DNA from: Halobacillus andaensis | Lineage (GTDB): Bacteria > Bacillota > Bacilli > Bacillales > Halobacillaceae | Direction of reading: 5' to 3' | NCBI RefSeq assembly: GCF_014636475.1 | Contig: NZ_BMEL01000004.1 | Span: forward strand, 520,451-584,450 | DNA length: 64,000 nucleotides | In this document: in pieces, positions 28,392 to 36,938 of the stretch | Position numbering within the stretch: the stretch's first letter is position 1 | Layout of the letters: every line of letters starts with the position of its first letter | Translations under genes and position numbers: made by a program | The notes under the pieces: generated by a model | What the model was told of the DNA's origin: nothing | Database searches by the model: none | The model's input: the letters and a program-made list of their open reading frames with translations, nothing else

Positions 28392-29951
28392 TCATAGTAA
28401 ATAGGGGCCGAAAAATACAGTAATAAATAATAAATGAACACCGATAAAATAACTAAGTTTGACGGATACGGACCAGTCAATACTTTTCTTATTTACAGCT
28501 AAAATGATGTAAGCAAGTAAGGCAAACAGTAAGATGTAAATAAACGGACTTGCTAAGAAACTTAAGTATTCCGGTGCACGAGCCATTAAATCAGGAGTGA
28601 ACACTCTGTCTTTAAAGAAGAAAGCGGCAAGCAAATAAATACTTGCACCCGAAAAAAACACCCAGCCTCGGTCTTGATCGAGAGCTGAACTCCGTCCGAA
28701 CATAATAAACAGCATAAACACCATTGGCCAAATGAACCAAACAAGTGCAACAATTAGCGTTAAAAAGCTATAGGAGAGCATTCCTAACGTTTTACCTAAT
28801 GCATCCATGAAGTAATGACCAGAAACTTCGCTTGCTTTGCCAATGATGGTTTCATCAGTAGAAGCAAAAAGGAGTTGGTTTTCATCGCCCTTTATATCTA
28901 GCCAGGCAATGGCATTGTCATTTACCCACTGAGGATAAGCAGAAGACTCAGGCGTATTACTTAACCTTGTTACGTTAACAGGTGACGTTTCTATTAACTC
29001 GGCTTCATAAATATTAAATTGACGCCCAGACTTGTACTGGGTGTCAGTCTCCCCATAACCTTTGAATAACATTTTCATCGTATTGTTTGAAAAATTGAGC
29101 CTTATATCCGAAATTTCCGATAAATTTTTAGAACCATGAGGATCATTAAAATCCAACTCGTTAAATTCGGGATTTTCATTTAGAGGCTGATTCGAATAAT
29201 AGTAATAATTTGTTGGTGAACCAGACATGTTTCGTTTTTGATATGTAGTAAGAAGAAGCGCATAGTTACCATCTTGAATAGTAAATTGAAGATCATTTAC
29301 AACTTCAGAATTTTTTGCTGTAAATTCACTAGAACCGATTTTATCAATTTCATTTGAACTAATATCGTAAAAGGTAAGTTCCGTGTTGCCATTTCCATTA
29401 TATTCTGTAAGGAGGTAAGTATTTTCCTGAGTCTCAAATGTGTGAAGTTTCATTTGTTCGTTTTCAAGGGTGAGGAGATGGGCTGATTCTGAAGTGGCGG
29501 GATCGTAAAGGTTAACATCTAAATTTTCTTGAAAAATGATAGAATCTTCTAAAGGAATGAATTGATTGATGTCTGCTATCTTATCATTCGTTTTCCCGTT
29601 ATACATTGCATAATAATCAGAATAAATGAGATGTTCCCTATCAATATAGAACTTTGTCCATTTATTATAAGGGATTGAGAACGAGGACTCTTTTTCCCTC
29701 GTCAGATTTTCGTTATACGATATTTTATGTACCCCATGGTTTGTCAGGTAAGCAGCATCTATGCCACTTTCTGTTTCTTTCACTACAGGGTCATTGGTAG
29801 AAGGAGTTAGTCCCAGTTCCAGCTCTCTGCTCCATTCTTCACTAGGGGGTTCGGTAACCTTTTGATAATTTTCATAATATAGAAGAGTGATTCCTAAAAA
29901 AATAATCAATGAAGGCCAAATCCAGACATATTTTCTTTTCAGCGATTTCAT
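28392..29951 (-). CDS. Uncharacterised membrane protein with large extracytoplasmic domain
   Basis: Protein of 519 residues that I do not recognise. An N-terminal membrane helix (about residues 9-26) leads into an extracytoplasmic domain of about 360 residues rich in Asn, Tyr, Thr and Glu, with alternating short beta-like strands that suggest a propeller or sandwich. Four or so helices follow near residues 395-420, 430-447, 465-488 and 495-519. AAAGGAAA precedes the ATG. It is a single-gene insertion between yutF and yutG, adjacent genes in B. subtilis, and is flanked by repeat copy A. No enzyme motif is visible. Confidence 0.7.
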   Translation of the reverse strand: MKSLKRKYVWIWPSLIIFLGITLLYYENYQKVTEPPSEEWSRELELGLTPSTNDPVVKETESGIDAAYLTNHGVHKISYNENLTREKESSFSIPYNKWTKFYIDREHLIYSDYYAMYNGKTNDKIADINQFIPLEDSIIFQENLDVNLYDPATSESAHLLTLENEQMKLHTFETQENTYLLTEYNGNGNTELTFYDISSNEIDKIGSSEFTAKNSEVVNDLQFTIQDGNYALLLTTYQKRNMSGSPTNYYYYSNQPLNENPEFNELDFNDPHGSKNLSEISDIRLNFSNNTMKMLFKGYGETDTQYKSGRQFNIYEAELIETSPVNVTRLSNTPESSAYPQWVNDNAIAWLDIKGDENQLLFASTDETIIGKASEVSGHYFMDALGKTLGMLSYSFLTLIVALVWFIWPMVFMLFIMFGRSSALDQDRGWVFFSGASIYLLAAFFFKDRVFTPDLMARAPEYLSFLASPFIYILLFALLAYIILAVNKKSIDWSVSVKLSYFIGVHLLFITVFFGPYLL

Positions 29952-30031
29952 TATTTTCCTTTCCTTTCCACAAATATCATTTATTTACCATGCCATTATA
30001 TACGAGGGAACAGGAAAGAAGTTTCAAATAA

Positions 30032-30057
30032 ATAAAAAACCACGCAAATTTGCGTGG
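30032..30057 (-). terminator. Terminator of yutG
   Basis: The perfect 18-base palindrome CCACGCAAATTTGCGTGG at 30040-30057 is followed on the minus strand by TTTTTTATT. Confidence 0.85.
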
Positions 30058-30061
30058 CTGA

Positions 30062-30568
30062 TTAGTACTCTTCTCCAACAGCACTATGAGCTAGCCTGCT
30101 TGAGGCAGCAGCGGCAATAGCGCCTACAATATCATCTAAAAAAGTATGACATTCTCCAGAGGATTTATCATTTAACTTTTTAAGAATTCCTGGTTTTTGT
30201 TTATCGATATATCCATAATTCGTAAAACCTATCGATCCATAAACATTTACGATAGAGAAAGCGATGACTTCATCTACGCCGTATAGGCCTTCATCCGCTT
30301 CAATGGTCGATTGAAGTGGTTCCTCAAGGCTGTTTTTTTCAGCCAATATATCAAGCTGAATACCTGTAATTACAGCATTCTGAACTTCTCTTTTTTTAAG
30401 AACTTGATGAACATTATAACGGCAGTCCTCCATTGTTAAGTTAGGATGATATTTGGACTGCAAGAAATGAACAAGCTCTGCCATATCATCAATTGTTACG
30501 CCTCTTTCAACAAGCCAATCTCTGGCCTTCTTTTCAAGTGTGCTGATTTTTCGATTTTCGTCTGTCAC
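30062..30568 (-). CDS. yutG: YutG, phosphatidylglycerophosphatase A-like protein
   Basis: Protein of 168 residues. The C-terminal two thirds carry the PgpA-family pattern (YGVDEVIAFSIVNVYGSIGF, HTFLDDIVGAIAAAASSRLAH), here without strong membrane helices. PgpA enzymes dephosphorylate phosphatidylglycerophosphate; YutG activity is usually assigned by homology. The GTG at 30568, eight bases from AGGGAGGT, is preferred over the ATG at 30589, which precedes the ribosome binding site. A terminator palindrome lies at the end. Confidence 0.83.
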   Translation of the reverse strand: MTDENRKISTLEKKARDWLVERGVTIDDMAELVHFLQSKYHPNLTMEDCRYNVHQVLKKREVQNAVITGIQLDILAEKNSLEEPLQSTIEADEGLYGVDEVIAFSIVNVYGSIGFTNYGYIDKQKPGILKKLNDKSSGECHTFLDDIVGAIAAAASSRLAHSAVGEEY

Positions 30569-30660
30569 TCTGATGACCTCCCTGTACATTGGTTCTCTCT
30601 ATTTTAAAAAATAAAAACGATACCTGTATTATACCAGAGTTGCATTATAGTTATCTAAAA

Positions 30661-30690
30661 TTGTGTCTGCGCTTGCATTTCCTTTATAAT
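30661..30690 (+). promoter_or_regulatory. Promoter of the 2-hydroxyacid dehydrogenase gene
   Basis: TTGTGT at 30661-30666 and a consensus TATAAT at 30685-30690, spaced 18 bases, 20 bases before the start codon. Confidence 0.5.
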
Positions 30691-30710
30691 GAAAGGAAGA
30701 GGTGATGGCA

Positions 30711-31679
30711 ATGACGAAACCATATATCTTTATTACAAGAAAAATTAGCGAAGAGCTGATCGCTCCACTACGAGAACATTTTGACGTTCAGATGTGGGAA
30801 AGTGAAACTACACCTGTGAGTAAAAAGGTGCTTGAAGAAGAAGCTTTAAAGGCTGATGGCTTATTAACTATGTTAACAGACCAAGTAGATGAAGAACTGC
30901 TTCAACGTGCTTCTCAACTAAAAATTGTCGCTAACATGGCAGTAGGGTATGACAATATTGATGTGAAGTCGGCAAATAAACAGAACATTATCGTTACAAA
31001 CACGCCTGACGTGTTAACAGATACAACGGCTGACCTGGCTTTTAGTTTATTACTTACGACAGCACGCCGAATGATAGAAGCCGCTGAGTATGTGAAAAAG
31101 GGAGAGTGGGAGAACTGGTCGCCATTTCTTTTAGCCGGCACAGATGTTCATCACAAGAAGCTAGGCATTGTAGGGATGGGCAGGATTGGTGAGGCTGTAG
31201 CTAAGCGTGCCAAAGGTTTTGATATGGAGGTCGCTTATCACAACCGGTCAAGAAAAAAAGATATAGAGAAGAAACTCTCTGTTCATTATGAAGAGTGGGA
31301 AGAATTGATTGAAACCTCTGACTATGTGATGTGTCTTGTACCTTTAACAAGTGAGACTAAGCATTTATTTAATACACAGGTGTTTCAAAAGATGAAAAAT
31401 AGTGCGATTTTTATTAATGCATCTAGAGGAGCGACGATGAACGAAGAGCATTTGTATCATGCGCTAGCAGCCGGAGAAATTAAAGGAGCAGGGTTAGATG
31501 TGTTTGAGCAAGAACCTATTTCCTCATCCCATCCACTCCTTTCTTTACGTCAGGTTGTTTGTTTACCTCATATTGGTTCGGCAAGTGTGGAAACGAGGGA
31601 AGCCATGCTCCAGCTTAGCTTAAGAAACTTGAAAAATGTGCTGCTTGGGGAAGAACCTATAACTCCAGTCTCTTCATAA
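30711..31679 (+). CDS. D-isomer-specific 2-hydroxyacid dehydrogenase (glyoxylate/hydroxypyruvate reductase-like)
   Basis: NAD(P)-dependent dehydrogenase of 322 residues. The nucleotide-binding motif is GIVGMGRIGEAVAKRA, and the catalytic triad is visible in NASRGATM (Arg), FEQEP (Glu) and LPHIGSAS (His). It is closest in style to glyoxylate or hydroxypyruvate reductases; the substrate is not fixed by sequence. The ATG at 30711 lies 6 bases from AAGAGGTG. It stands alone with its own promoter and a shared downstream terminator. Confidence 0.9.
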   Translation: MTKPYIFITRKISEELIAPLREHFDVQMWESETTPVSKKVLEEEALKADGLLTMLTDQVDEELLQRASQLKIVANMAVGYDNIDVKSANKQNIIVTNTPDVLTDTTADLAFSLLLTTARRMIEAAEYVKKGEWENWSPFLLAGTDVHHKKLGIVGMGRIGEAVAKRAKGFDMEVAYHNRSRKKDIEKKLSVHYEEWEELIETSDYVMCLVPLTSETKHLFNTQVFQKMKNSAIFINASRGATMNEEHLYHALAAGEIKGAGLDVFEQEPISSSHPLLSLRQVVCLPHIGSASVETREAMLQLSLRNLKNVLLGEEPITPVSS

Positions 31680-31712
31680 AAAAAACCGTACACATTACAT
31701 GTGTACGGTTTT
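31680..31712. terminator. Bidirectional terminator
   Basis: AAAACCGTACACAT and its complement around TAC. Tracts of A and T on both sides serve the dehydrogenase gene and the converging NifU-like gene. Confidence 0.85.
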
Positions 31713-31726
31713 GGAGTTGTCCTTAT

Positions 31727-31948
31727 TTAGAAAACTTGCTCTACTTCGTAAACTCCAGGAACTTCTTGAGCAAGGGCACGTTCGATACCTGCTTTAAGTG
31801 TGATTGTAGAACTAGGGCAGTTACCACATGCTCCCATAAGGCGCAGGCGTACAATACCATCTTCTACATCTACAAGCTCCACGTCCCCGCCGTCACGAAG
31901 TAAAAATGGGCGAAGTTTATTAAGTACTTCTTGAACTTGAGCTTCCAT
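31727..31948 (-). CDS. yutI: NifU-like Fe-S scaffold protein (YutI)
   Basis: Stand-alone NifU C-terminal domain protein of 73 residues (Nfu type) that carries [4Fe-4S] clusters to targets. The ligand motif is CGNC in [15 protein letters not shown]. The ATG at 31948 lies 8 bases from AAAGGGGAAG; the longer frame to 31993 has no ribosome binding site. It is divergent from yuzD, with a Fur-like box between. Confidence 0.93.
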   Translation of the reverse strand: MEAQVQEVLNKLRPFLLRDGGDVELVDVEDGIVRLRLMGACGNCPSSTITLKAGIERALAQEVPGVYEVEQVF

Positions 31949-32029
31949 GTTCAATCTTCCCCTTTCGTTAATTCTATTATAAAACGGATTCACTAAAAAA
32001 TCTATTCATGTCTCATTAGAAAAATAAAT

Positions 32030-32044
32030 TGAGAACCATTTTCA
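32030..32044. promoter_or_regulatory. Fur-like box between yutI and yuzD
   Basis: TGAGAACCATTTTCA matches the 7-1-7 Fur/PerR-family consensus TGATAATNATTATCA at all but three of fourteen positions and is close to a perfect inverted repeat. It sits in the divergent gap, 81 bases from the yutI start and 69 from the yuzD start. Confidence 0.5.
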
Positions 32045-32112
32045 TTTTATCTTTTTTATGAAGTTTTGTAAAATTGAAGTGCAAATACATCGGTCGACAG
32101 GAGGAAACAACA

Positions 32113-32436
32113 GTGAGTGGTGATGTACGGATTATTGTATACGGGGCAAACGAGCGTTGTGCAAGTTGTGTTAATGCTCCAGGCTCTAAAGAAACTTATG
32201 AATGGCTACAAGCAGCTATTGGAAGGAAATATCATACAGATCATCTTTTCTATCGTTATGTAGATCTATATGAAGACGAACATACGGCTGACGATCAAAA
32301 ATATATTGAAAAGATCAAAGATGATGAATTGTTTTACCCATTAGTCGTTATAAATGATGAGGTAGCTGGGGAAGGAAATCCAAAATTGAAGGAAGTTTAT
32401 GCTGTATTGGAAAAAAACGGGGTAGAACCTTTGTGA
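32113..32436 (+). CDS. yuzD: YuzD family protein (DUF1462)
   Basis: Thioredoxin-like protein of 107 residues with a CxxC motif in [17 protein letters not shown] near the N-terminus. The family is confined to Firmicutes and often lies beside nifU-like genes; a role in Fe-S or thiol chemistry is inferred from that. The GTG at 32113 lies 8 bases from AGGAGG, so the longer frame from 32074 is rejected. The Fur-like box lies upstream. Confidence 0.82.
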   Translation: MSGDVRIIVYGANERCASCVNAPGSKETYEWLQAAIGRKYHTDHLFYRYVDLYEDEHTADDQKYIEKIKDDELFYPLVVINDEVAGEGNPKLKEVYAVLEKNGVEPL

Positions 32437-32524
32437 GAATGGTCTAAGAACATACTCAATTACAAAAACTTATGATATTATGGAAATGGACTGGGGGTTC
32501 ATCCAGGTTAAAGAGGTGATACGG

Positions 32525-32761
32525 ATGAATCCAATTATTGAGTTTTGTGTTAATAATCTAGTTAGTGGTTCTGATGAAGCCATGGAGGTGCTCGAGAAGG
32601 ATCCTGACTTAGATGTTGTAGAATATGGTTGTCTTAGCCATTGTGGCATATGTTCACAAGGTTTGTTTGCTTTAGTAAATGGAGAACGAGTGATGGCTGA
32701 CACTGCTGAAGAGCTTGTTTCAAATATATATAAGCACCTGGAAGAAAACCCCCTGTTTTAA
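32525..32761 (+). CDS. yuzB: YuzB family protein (DUF1450)
   Basis: Small protein of 78 residues with a conserved Cys cluster (EFCVNNL, then [13 protein letters not shown]), typical of the DUF1450 group with a thioredoxin-like ferredoxin shape. Metal or cluster binding is plausible but unproven. The ATG at 32525 follows AGAGGTGA. It is 88 bases after yuzD and precedes yutM, making a run of Cys-rich or Fe-S proteins. Confidence 0.85.
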   Translation: MNPIIEFCVNNLVSGSDEAMEVLEKDPDLDVVEYGCLSHCGICSQGLFALVNGERVMADTAEELVSNIYKHLEENPLF

Positions 32762-32772
32762 ACGCAGGTCAG

Positions 32773-32811
32773 CTAAGCTTTTGCAGTGCTTACTGCAAAG
32801 GCTTTTTATTA
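32773..32811 (+). terminator. Terminator after yuzB
   Basis: AGCTTTTGCAGT and ACTGCAAAGGCT, with a G-T pair or bulge, around GCTT and followed by TTTTTATT. Confidence 0.8.
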
Positions 32812-32830
32812 TTAAATCAATTCCATTTAT

Positions 32831-32865
32831 TTGATTAAAATAATGACAGTTAGTATACTGACTGT
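32831..32865 (+). promoter_or_regulatory. yutM promoter overlapped by a palindrome
   Basis: TTGATT at 32831-32836 and TATACT at 32854-32859 are spaced 17 bases. The inverted repeat ACAGTTAGTATACTGACTGT at 32846-32865 (one mismatched pair in ten) covers the -10 box, as an operator for a repressor would. Confidence 0.55.
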
Positions 32866-32889
32866 AACGAATGGAAAGGAGAGTCTTAG

Positions 32890-33252
32890 ATGATTCTTAA
32901 TATTACAGATGCGGCAAATCATCAGATTCAGCAAATGTTGAAAGAAGAAGAGTCGACTGAGGTCAGCCTTCGTTTTGGAGTAAAAGGCGGAGGATGCAGT
33001 GGATTGTCTTATGCCATGGGATTTGAAGATGATATTAATGAAGAATTAGATACGATAGAAGAGCACAACGGAATTCCAGTGGTTATTCGAACGCAGGATA
33101 TTCCAATCATTGAAGGAACAAAAATTGATTTCAAGCAAAATATGATGGGCGGCGGGTTTACCATCGATAATCCGAATGCCATTGTATCTTGTGGATGTGG
33201 CTCTTCATTTAAAACGGCTACAAATGAAGGAACGCCGGATCCGAACTGTTAA
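32890..33252 (+). CDS. yutM: SufA/IscA-type Fe-S carrier YutM
   Basis: A-type carrier of 120 residues. The three conserved Cys are present: one in GGGCSGLSYAMGF and two in VSCGCGSSF. It delivers assembled clusters to apoproteins, complementing the SufBCD scaffold and the Nfu-type protein nearby. AAAGGAG precedes the ATG. It is a single-gene unit with its own promoter and terminator. Confidence 0.94.
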   Translation: MILNITDAANHQIQQMLKEEESTEVSLRFGVKGGGCSGLSYAMGFEDDINEELDTIEEHNGIPVVIRTQDIPIIEGTKIDFKQNMMGGGFTIDNPNAIVSCGCGSSFKTATNEGTPDPNC

Positions 33253-33258
33253 AACTAC

Positions 33259-33298
33259 AAAAAGCATCTTTCCTATTAGGAAAGATGCTTTTTTTTTA
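33259..33298 (+). terminator. Terminator of yutM
   Basis: AAAGCATCTTTCC and GGAAAGATGCTTT around TATTA, followed by nine Ts. It abuts the stop codon of the converging yumC. Confidence 0.92.
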
Positions 33299-34282
33299 GG
33301 AGAACATGCTTGTGGAGTGCTTGGGTTGAACCCTTGCGTCTGGGTCCATGTAAGCTTTTGCATTATTTACAGCCGTTGGTCCCTCTCCGAATCCGGAAGC
33401 AATTAGTTTTACTTTTCCTGGATACGTGCAAATATCGCCAGCCGCATAAATTCCCTTAATGTTGGTTTCCATTTTTGAATTAACGACAATACTGTTTTTT
33501 TCAATTTCTAATTCCCACTCTTTAATGGGACCTAAGGAAGAGATGAATCCATAATTGACAATAACTTCATCAACGTCAATCGTCTTCACGTTATCTCCTT
33601 TAACTTCGTGAAGTTCCACTTGTTTGATTCGATGATCACCAATCATTTTTTCAGGAGTATAAGGAGTTAGGATGTTGACTTTAGAGTTATTTAGTTGTTC
33701 TACACTGTGCTCATGAGCTCTAAATTTATCTCGACGGTGAACAAGGTGAACTTGTTTTGCAATCGGCTCAAGCATAAGTGCCCAGTCAACTGCTGAGTCC
33801 CCGCCTCCGCAAATGACTACGTTTTTGTCGGCAAATTTATTCATATCGTCAACGTAGTAATGAAGGTTTGTGTCCTCAAATTTCTCAGTATCAGCAATTT
33901 TTAAGCGTCTCGGTTGAAACGCTCCGTTGCCAGCCGTAACAATGATCGTCTTTGTATAATGGACTTCTTTATTTGTCGTTAGTTTAAAAGAATCGTCTTC
34001 AAGGCGTTCAATCGTCTGAACTTCCTGTTCTAAAGAGATTGTAGGATCGAAAGCTAATGCTTGCTCTTTTAAATTGTCTACTAATTCTTGTGCGCCTACT
34101 CTTGGAAACCCAGCTACATCAAAAATATATTTTTCAGGGTAGAGAGCTGACAGCTGACCACCCAAGTGAGGTAAGCTTTCAATAATTTTAACGCTTGCTT
34201 GGCGCATCCCACCATAGAATGCCGTGAATAATCCGGTGGGGCCGCCGCCAATAACAGTTATATCATAAACTTTATCGCTCAT
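33296..34282 (-). CDS. yumC: YumC, ferredoxin/flavodoxin-NADP+ reductase type 2
   Basis: Thioredoxin-reductase-like FNR of 328 residues, which lacks the redox CxxC of thioredoxin reductases. FAD motif is [13 protein letters not shown], the NADPH motif [12 protein letters not shown], and the second FAD motif [12 protein letters not shown]. It supplies electrons from NADPH to ferredoxins and flavodoxins and is essential in Bacillus. The ATG at 34282, nine bases from AGGGGG, is preferred over the one at 34288. Confidence 0.94.
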   Translation of the reverse strand: MSDKVYDITVIGGGPTGLFTAFYGGMRQASVKIIESLPHLGGQLSALYPEKYIFDVAGFPRVGAQELVDNLKEQALAFDPTISLEQEVQTIERLEDDSFKLTTNKEVHYTKTIIVTAGNGAFQPRRLKIADTEKFEDTNLHYYVDDMNKFADKNVVICGGGDSAVDWALMLEPIAKQVHLVHRRDKFRAHEHSVEQLNNSKVNILTPYTPEKMIGDHRIKQVELHEVKGDNVKTIDVDEVIVNYGFISSLGPIKEWELEIEKNSIVVNSKMETNIKGIYAAGDICTYPGKVKLIASGFGEGPTAVNNAKAYMDPDARVQPKHSTSMFS

Positions 34283-34421
34283 CTTCATTGTCCCCCTATA
34301 TAAATTGAAATTACACTTTTTCTATTCTATCATAAAACAAGTCGTGTGAGCACAGAAGATCTAAGGAAAGCGCTTCCTAATTATTTAAATATTTAAACTT
34401 TTCGGATAAAACAGCAAGGGG

Positions 34422-34450
34422 TTGAAAATGTAAATAAAAACGTCTAATAT
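34422..34450 (+). promoter_or_regulatory. Promoter of the NADH dehydrogenase gene
   Basis: TTGAAA at 34422-34427 and TAATAT at 34445-34450 are spaced 17 bases. A cre-like core GGAAAGCGCTTCC lies about 50 bases upstream, at about 34365-34377. Confidence 0.6.
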
Positions 34451-34523
34451 TGACACTAGAAAACATTTAACGATTTTGTGACAGAAATATATACGAAACG
34501 ACAGGCTTTTTTTTATGCAGCAT

Positions 34524-34543
34524 TGTGTGAAACGAGTCACAAG
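34524..34543. promoter_or_regulatory. Rex/Fnr-like operator palindrome
   Basis: TTGTGTGAAACGAGTCACAA is an inverted repeat. It contains TGTGA-N6-TCACA at 34526-34541, the Crp/Fnr-type consensus. The outer TTGTG / CACAA arms recall Rex sites, but with a 10-base rather than an 8-base centre. It lies in the leader, 33 bases before the ndh start. Confidence 0.5.
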
Positions 34544-34575
34544 TAAACAAAACATATGAGATGGAAGTGATAAGG

Positions 34576-35796
34576 ATGAATAACCCTAATATCGTCATTC
34601 TCGGTGCCGGTTACGGTGGGATTATGACAGCAGTTAAATTGCAAAAGAGCCTTGGACCTAACGATGCAAACATCACGTTAGTTAATAAGCACAGCTATCA
34701 TTATCAAACAACATGGCTTCACGAAAATGCAGCTGGTACTCTTCACCATGATCGCACTCGTATTAACATTAAAGATGTTGTTAACACAAGCCAGGTGAAT
34801 TTTGTTCAAGATACGGTAACAAGCATTCTCCCTGAAGAGAAAAAAGTAGTTCTTGAGAATGGTGAGCTTTCTTATGATTATTTAGTAATCGGACTAGGTT
34901 TTGAAGCAGCTACATTTGGTATCCCTGGTCTTAAAGAGAATGCCTTCACAATTAATAGCATCAATAGTGCTCGTTTAATTCGTCAGCACATCGAGTATAA
35001 CTTTGCTAAATACAATAACGAAGCTAACCCTAAAGAAGAACGTTTGAACATCGTTGTCGGCGGTGCTGGTTTTACAGGAATTGAGTTTGTAGGAGAGTTA
35101 GCAAACCGTATTCCTGAACTTTGCAAAGAGTACGATATTCCACGTGAAAAAGTACGCATCATTAATGTTGAGGCTGCTCCAACAGCTCTTCCTGGCTTTG
35201 ACCCGGAACTAGTTGAATACGCCATGAATTCTCTTGAAGCTAGAGGAGTAGAATTTAAAATTGGTGCTATGATTAAAGAAGTGACTGAAAACAAACTGGT
35301 TTTCGAAAAAGATGAACAGCGTGAAGAAATTGCTACAAACACAGTTGTGTGGGCAGCAGGTGTACGCGGGAACTCTTTAGTAGAAGAATCAGGATTTGAA
35401 GCCAACCGTGGACGTATTCCTGTAGAGGCTGATTTAAGAAGTAAGCAATATTCAGATGTATTTATTGTAGGAGACTGTGCTCTAATCTTTAACGAAGAAA
35501 CAGAGCGTCCTTACCCGCCAACTGCACAGATTGCCATTCAAATGGCTGAAAATACAGCAGAAAACATTGCGAAGCTGATTAAAGGTGACGATCACATCGA
35601 ACCATTTAAGCCAGATCTTAAAGGGACAGTTGCTTCATTAGGCCATAACGACGCCATTGGTGTTGTATTCGACGATAAGAAATTATTTGGTTGGTCTGCT
35701 ACTGCGATGAAGAAAGTCATTGATAATAGATATCTTCTTAAACTAGGCGGCCCAAGCTTACTGTTGAAAAAAGGAAAGCTGAATTTCTTTAAATAA
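34576..35796 (+). CDS. yumB: Type II NADH:quinone oxidoreductase (NDH-2, YumB-like)
   Basis: Single-subunit FAD enzyme of 406 residues that passes electrons from NADH to menaquinone without pumping protons. The FAD motif is [16 protein letters not shown], the NADH motif [16 protein letters not shown], and the second FAD motif [10 protein letters not shown]. It binds the membrane through its C-terminal region. The ATG at 34576, eight bases from GGAAGTGAT, is chosen over 34561. Its leader carries a Rex/Fnr-like palindrome, consistent with redox or oxygen control. The quinone is made by the men cluster at the end of the window. Confidence 0.93.
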   Translation: MNNPNIVILGAGYGGIMTAVKLQKSLGPNDANITLVNKHSYHYQTTWLHENAAGTLHHDRTRINIKDVVNTSQVNFVQDTVTSILPEEKKVVLENGELSYDYLVIGLGFEAATFGIPGLKENAFTINSINSARLIRQHIEYNFAKYNNEANPKEERLNIVVGGAGFTGIEFVGELANRIPELCKEYDIPREKVRIINVEAAPTALPGFDPELVEYAMNSLEARGVEFKIGAMIKEVTENKLVFEKDEQREEIATNTVVWAAGVRGNSLVEESGFEANRGRIPVEADLRSKQYSDVFIVGDCALIFNEETERPYPPTAQIAIQMAENTAENIAKLIKGDDHIEPFKPDLKGTVASLGHNDAIGVVFDDKKLFGWSATAMKKVIDNRYLLKLGGPSLLLKKGKLNFFK

Positions 35797-35808
35797 AGGA
35801 AGATGAGA

Positions 35809-35845
35809 AAAGCAAAGACAGCGATTCTGTCTTTGCTTTTTTACA
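35809..35845 (+). terminator. Terminator of yumB
   Basis: AAAAGCAAAGACAG and its complement around CGATT, with a T6 run. Confidence 0.92.
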
Positions 35846-35862
35846 AGTAGGGGGATCTTCTG

Positions 35863-36180
35863 TTGAATATTGTACAATTTGCAGTATCTATGCTTTTATT
35901 TTTTGTGTTATTTTTTGGTATTGGTTTCTTGTTAAATATGATTTTGCGATCATCCTGGATTATGGCATTTTTCTATCCAGTCATCGTTTTGTTAATTGTT
36001 GATAATTTTAAGTTCAGCTTATATTTTACTAATCCATCGGAAGCTTTCTCTACCGTATTTAGTTTGCTAGCGAATTTAAAAGTCGTAGATATTGTTATCT
36101 TAACAAGTGGATTTTTTGGAACAATTTTAGCTGGCTTAGTCATTAAATGGCTTAGAAAAAATGGCTATCAAATGTTTTAA
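35863..36180 (+). CDS. yuiB: YuiB-like small membrane protein
   Basis: Membrane protein of 105 residues with about three helices (residues 5-27, 33-52 and 74-97). It starts at TTG, placed 8 or so bases after TAGGGGGATC; there is no suitable ATG. Position between the NADH dehydrogenase and yuiC, and its size, match YuiB. Function unknown. Confidence 0.75.
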   Translation: MNIVQFAVSMLLFFVLFFGIGFLLNMILRSSWIMAFFYPVIVLLIVDNFKFSLYFTNPSEAFSTVFSLLANLKVVDIVILTSGFFGTILAGLVIKWLRKNGYQMF

Positions 36181-36240
36181 TCTTATCCAATCTACTGCCT
36201 CAAAGTGCCATCACAGCCAGAATAAAAAGCTTGAATATTG

Positions 36241-36275
36241 GACATGATGAACACCGAGAGGTGATTCATCATGTC
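36241..36275 (+). promoter_or_regulatory. Hairpin enclosing the yuiC start codon
   Basis: GACATGATGAA at 36241-36251 pairs perfectly with TTCATCATGTC at 36265-36275. The 13-base loop contains the ribosome binding site GAGAGGTGA, and the ATG at 36271 lies in the 3' arm. Folding would hide the start codon. Confidence 0.6.
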
Positions 36276-36900
36276 TTTATTATTAAAACAACTGGTACTT
36301 TTTCTGTTATTTATAGGCGCTGTTTATAGTACATGGTACAATATTTCGAACCTATCGATTAAAGACTTAAATGATTGGTTATCGAGTAAAGAAAGTGATG
36401 GAAATCAGCAAGTGACATCCCCTATTAGCCAGCAGGCTGCAGCGACATCCCCAATTGGAACATCTGATTTAAAGGATTTCTTAGATCTAGCTCAATACCC
36501 TTCTCATACAGTGGTTGCTACTGGATATACCGCTGGTTATGAGTCTACGGGGAAACATGAGGATCATCCTGCCTACGGAATTACTTATTCTGGCGTCGGT
36601 GTAACTAGAGACTTGTACTCTACGATCGCAGCTGACCCTGATGTTTTCCCAATTGGCACTATCTTATTTGTACCAGGATATGGTTATGGAGTAGTTGCGG
36701 ATACTGGCTCGGCTATTAAAGGGGACAAGTTAGACTTATATTACCCTACTGTCGAGGCAGTTTATGAAAACTGGGGAAAACAAGAGGTAGAAGTGTATGT
36801 GATTGAAGAAGGAGACGGTACTTTAAAAGAAGAAGACTTACTTCATTACAACAATAATGAAACCTTGAAAGTATATAGAGAAGCTATATTAAATGAGTAA
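36271..36900 (+). CDS. yuiC: YuiC, 3D-domain cell-wall protein
   Basis: Protein of 209 residues with an N-terminal signal anchor ([19 protein letters not shown]) and a C-terminal 3D domain, the double-psi barrel found in MltA and resuscitation-promoting Sps proteins. The signature is [20 protein letters not shown], with three conserved Asp. Related proteins cleave peptidoglycan glycan strands, so a lytic transglycosylase-like role outside the membrane is likely. Its start codon lies in a hairpin, suggesting translational control. Confidence 0.87.
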   Translation: MSLLLKQLVLFLLFIGAVYSTWYNISNLSIKDLNDWLSSKESDGNQQVTSPISQQAAATSPIGTSDLKDFLDLAQYPSHTVVATGYTAGYESTGKHEDHPAYGITYSGVGVTRDLYSTIAADPDVFPIGTILFVPGYGYGVVADTGSAIKGDKLDLYYPTVEAVYENWGKQEVEVYVIEEGDGTLKEEDLLHYNNNETLKVYREAILNE

Positions 36901-36938
36901 AAAATCCGGTCCGTTTTAAGAAAACGAACCGGATTTTT
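36901..36938. terminator. Bidirectional terminator between yuiC and yuiD
   Basis: AAATCCGGT and ACCGGATTT with an inner CGTTTT / AAAACG stem, flanked by A and T tracts on both strands. Confidence 0.85.

Noticed and set aside
28208-28423. 71-codon plus-strand frame after yutF
   Set aside because: Covers repeat copy A and the end of the opposite gene, has no convincing start signal and no recognisable product.
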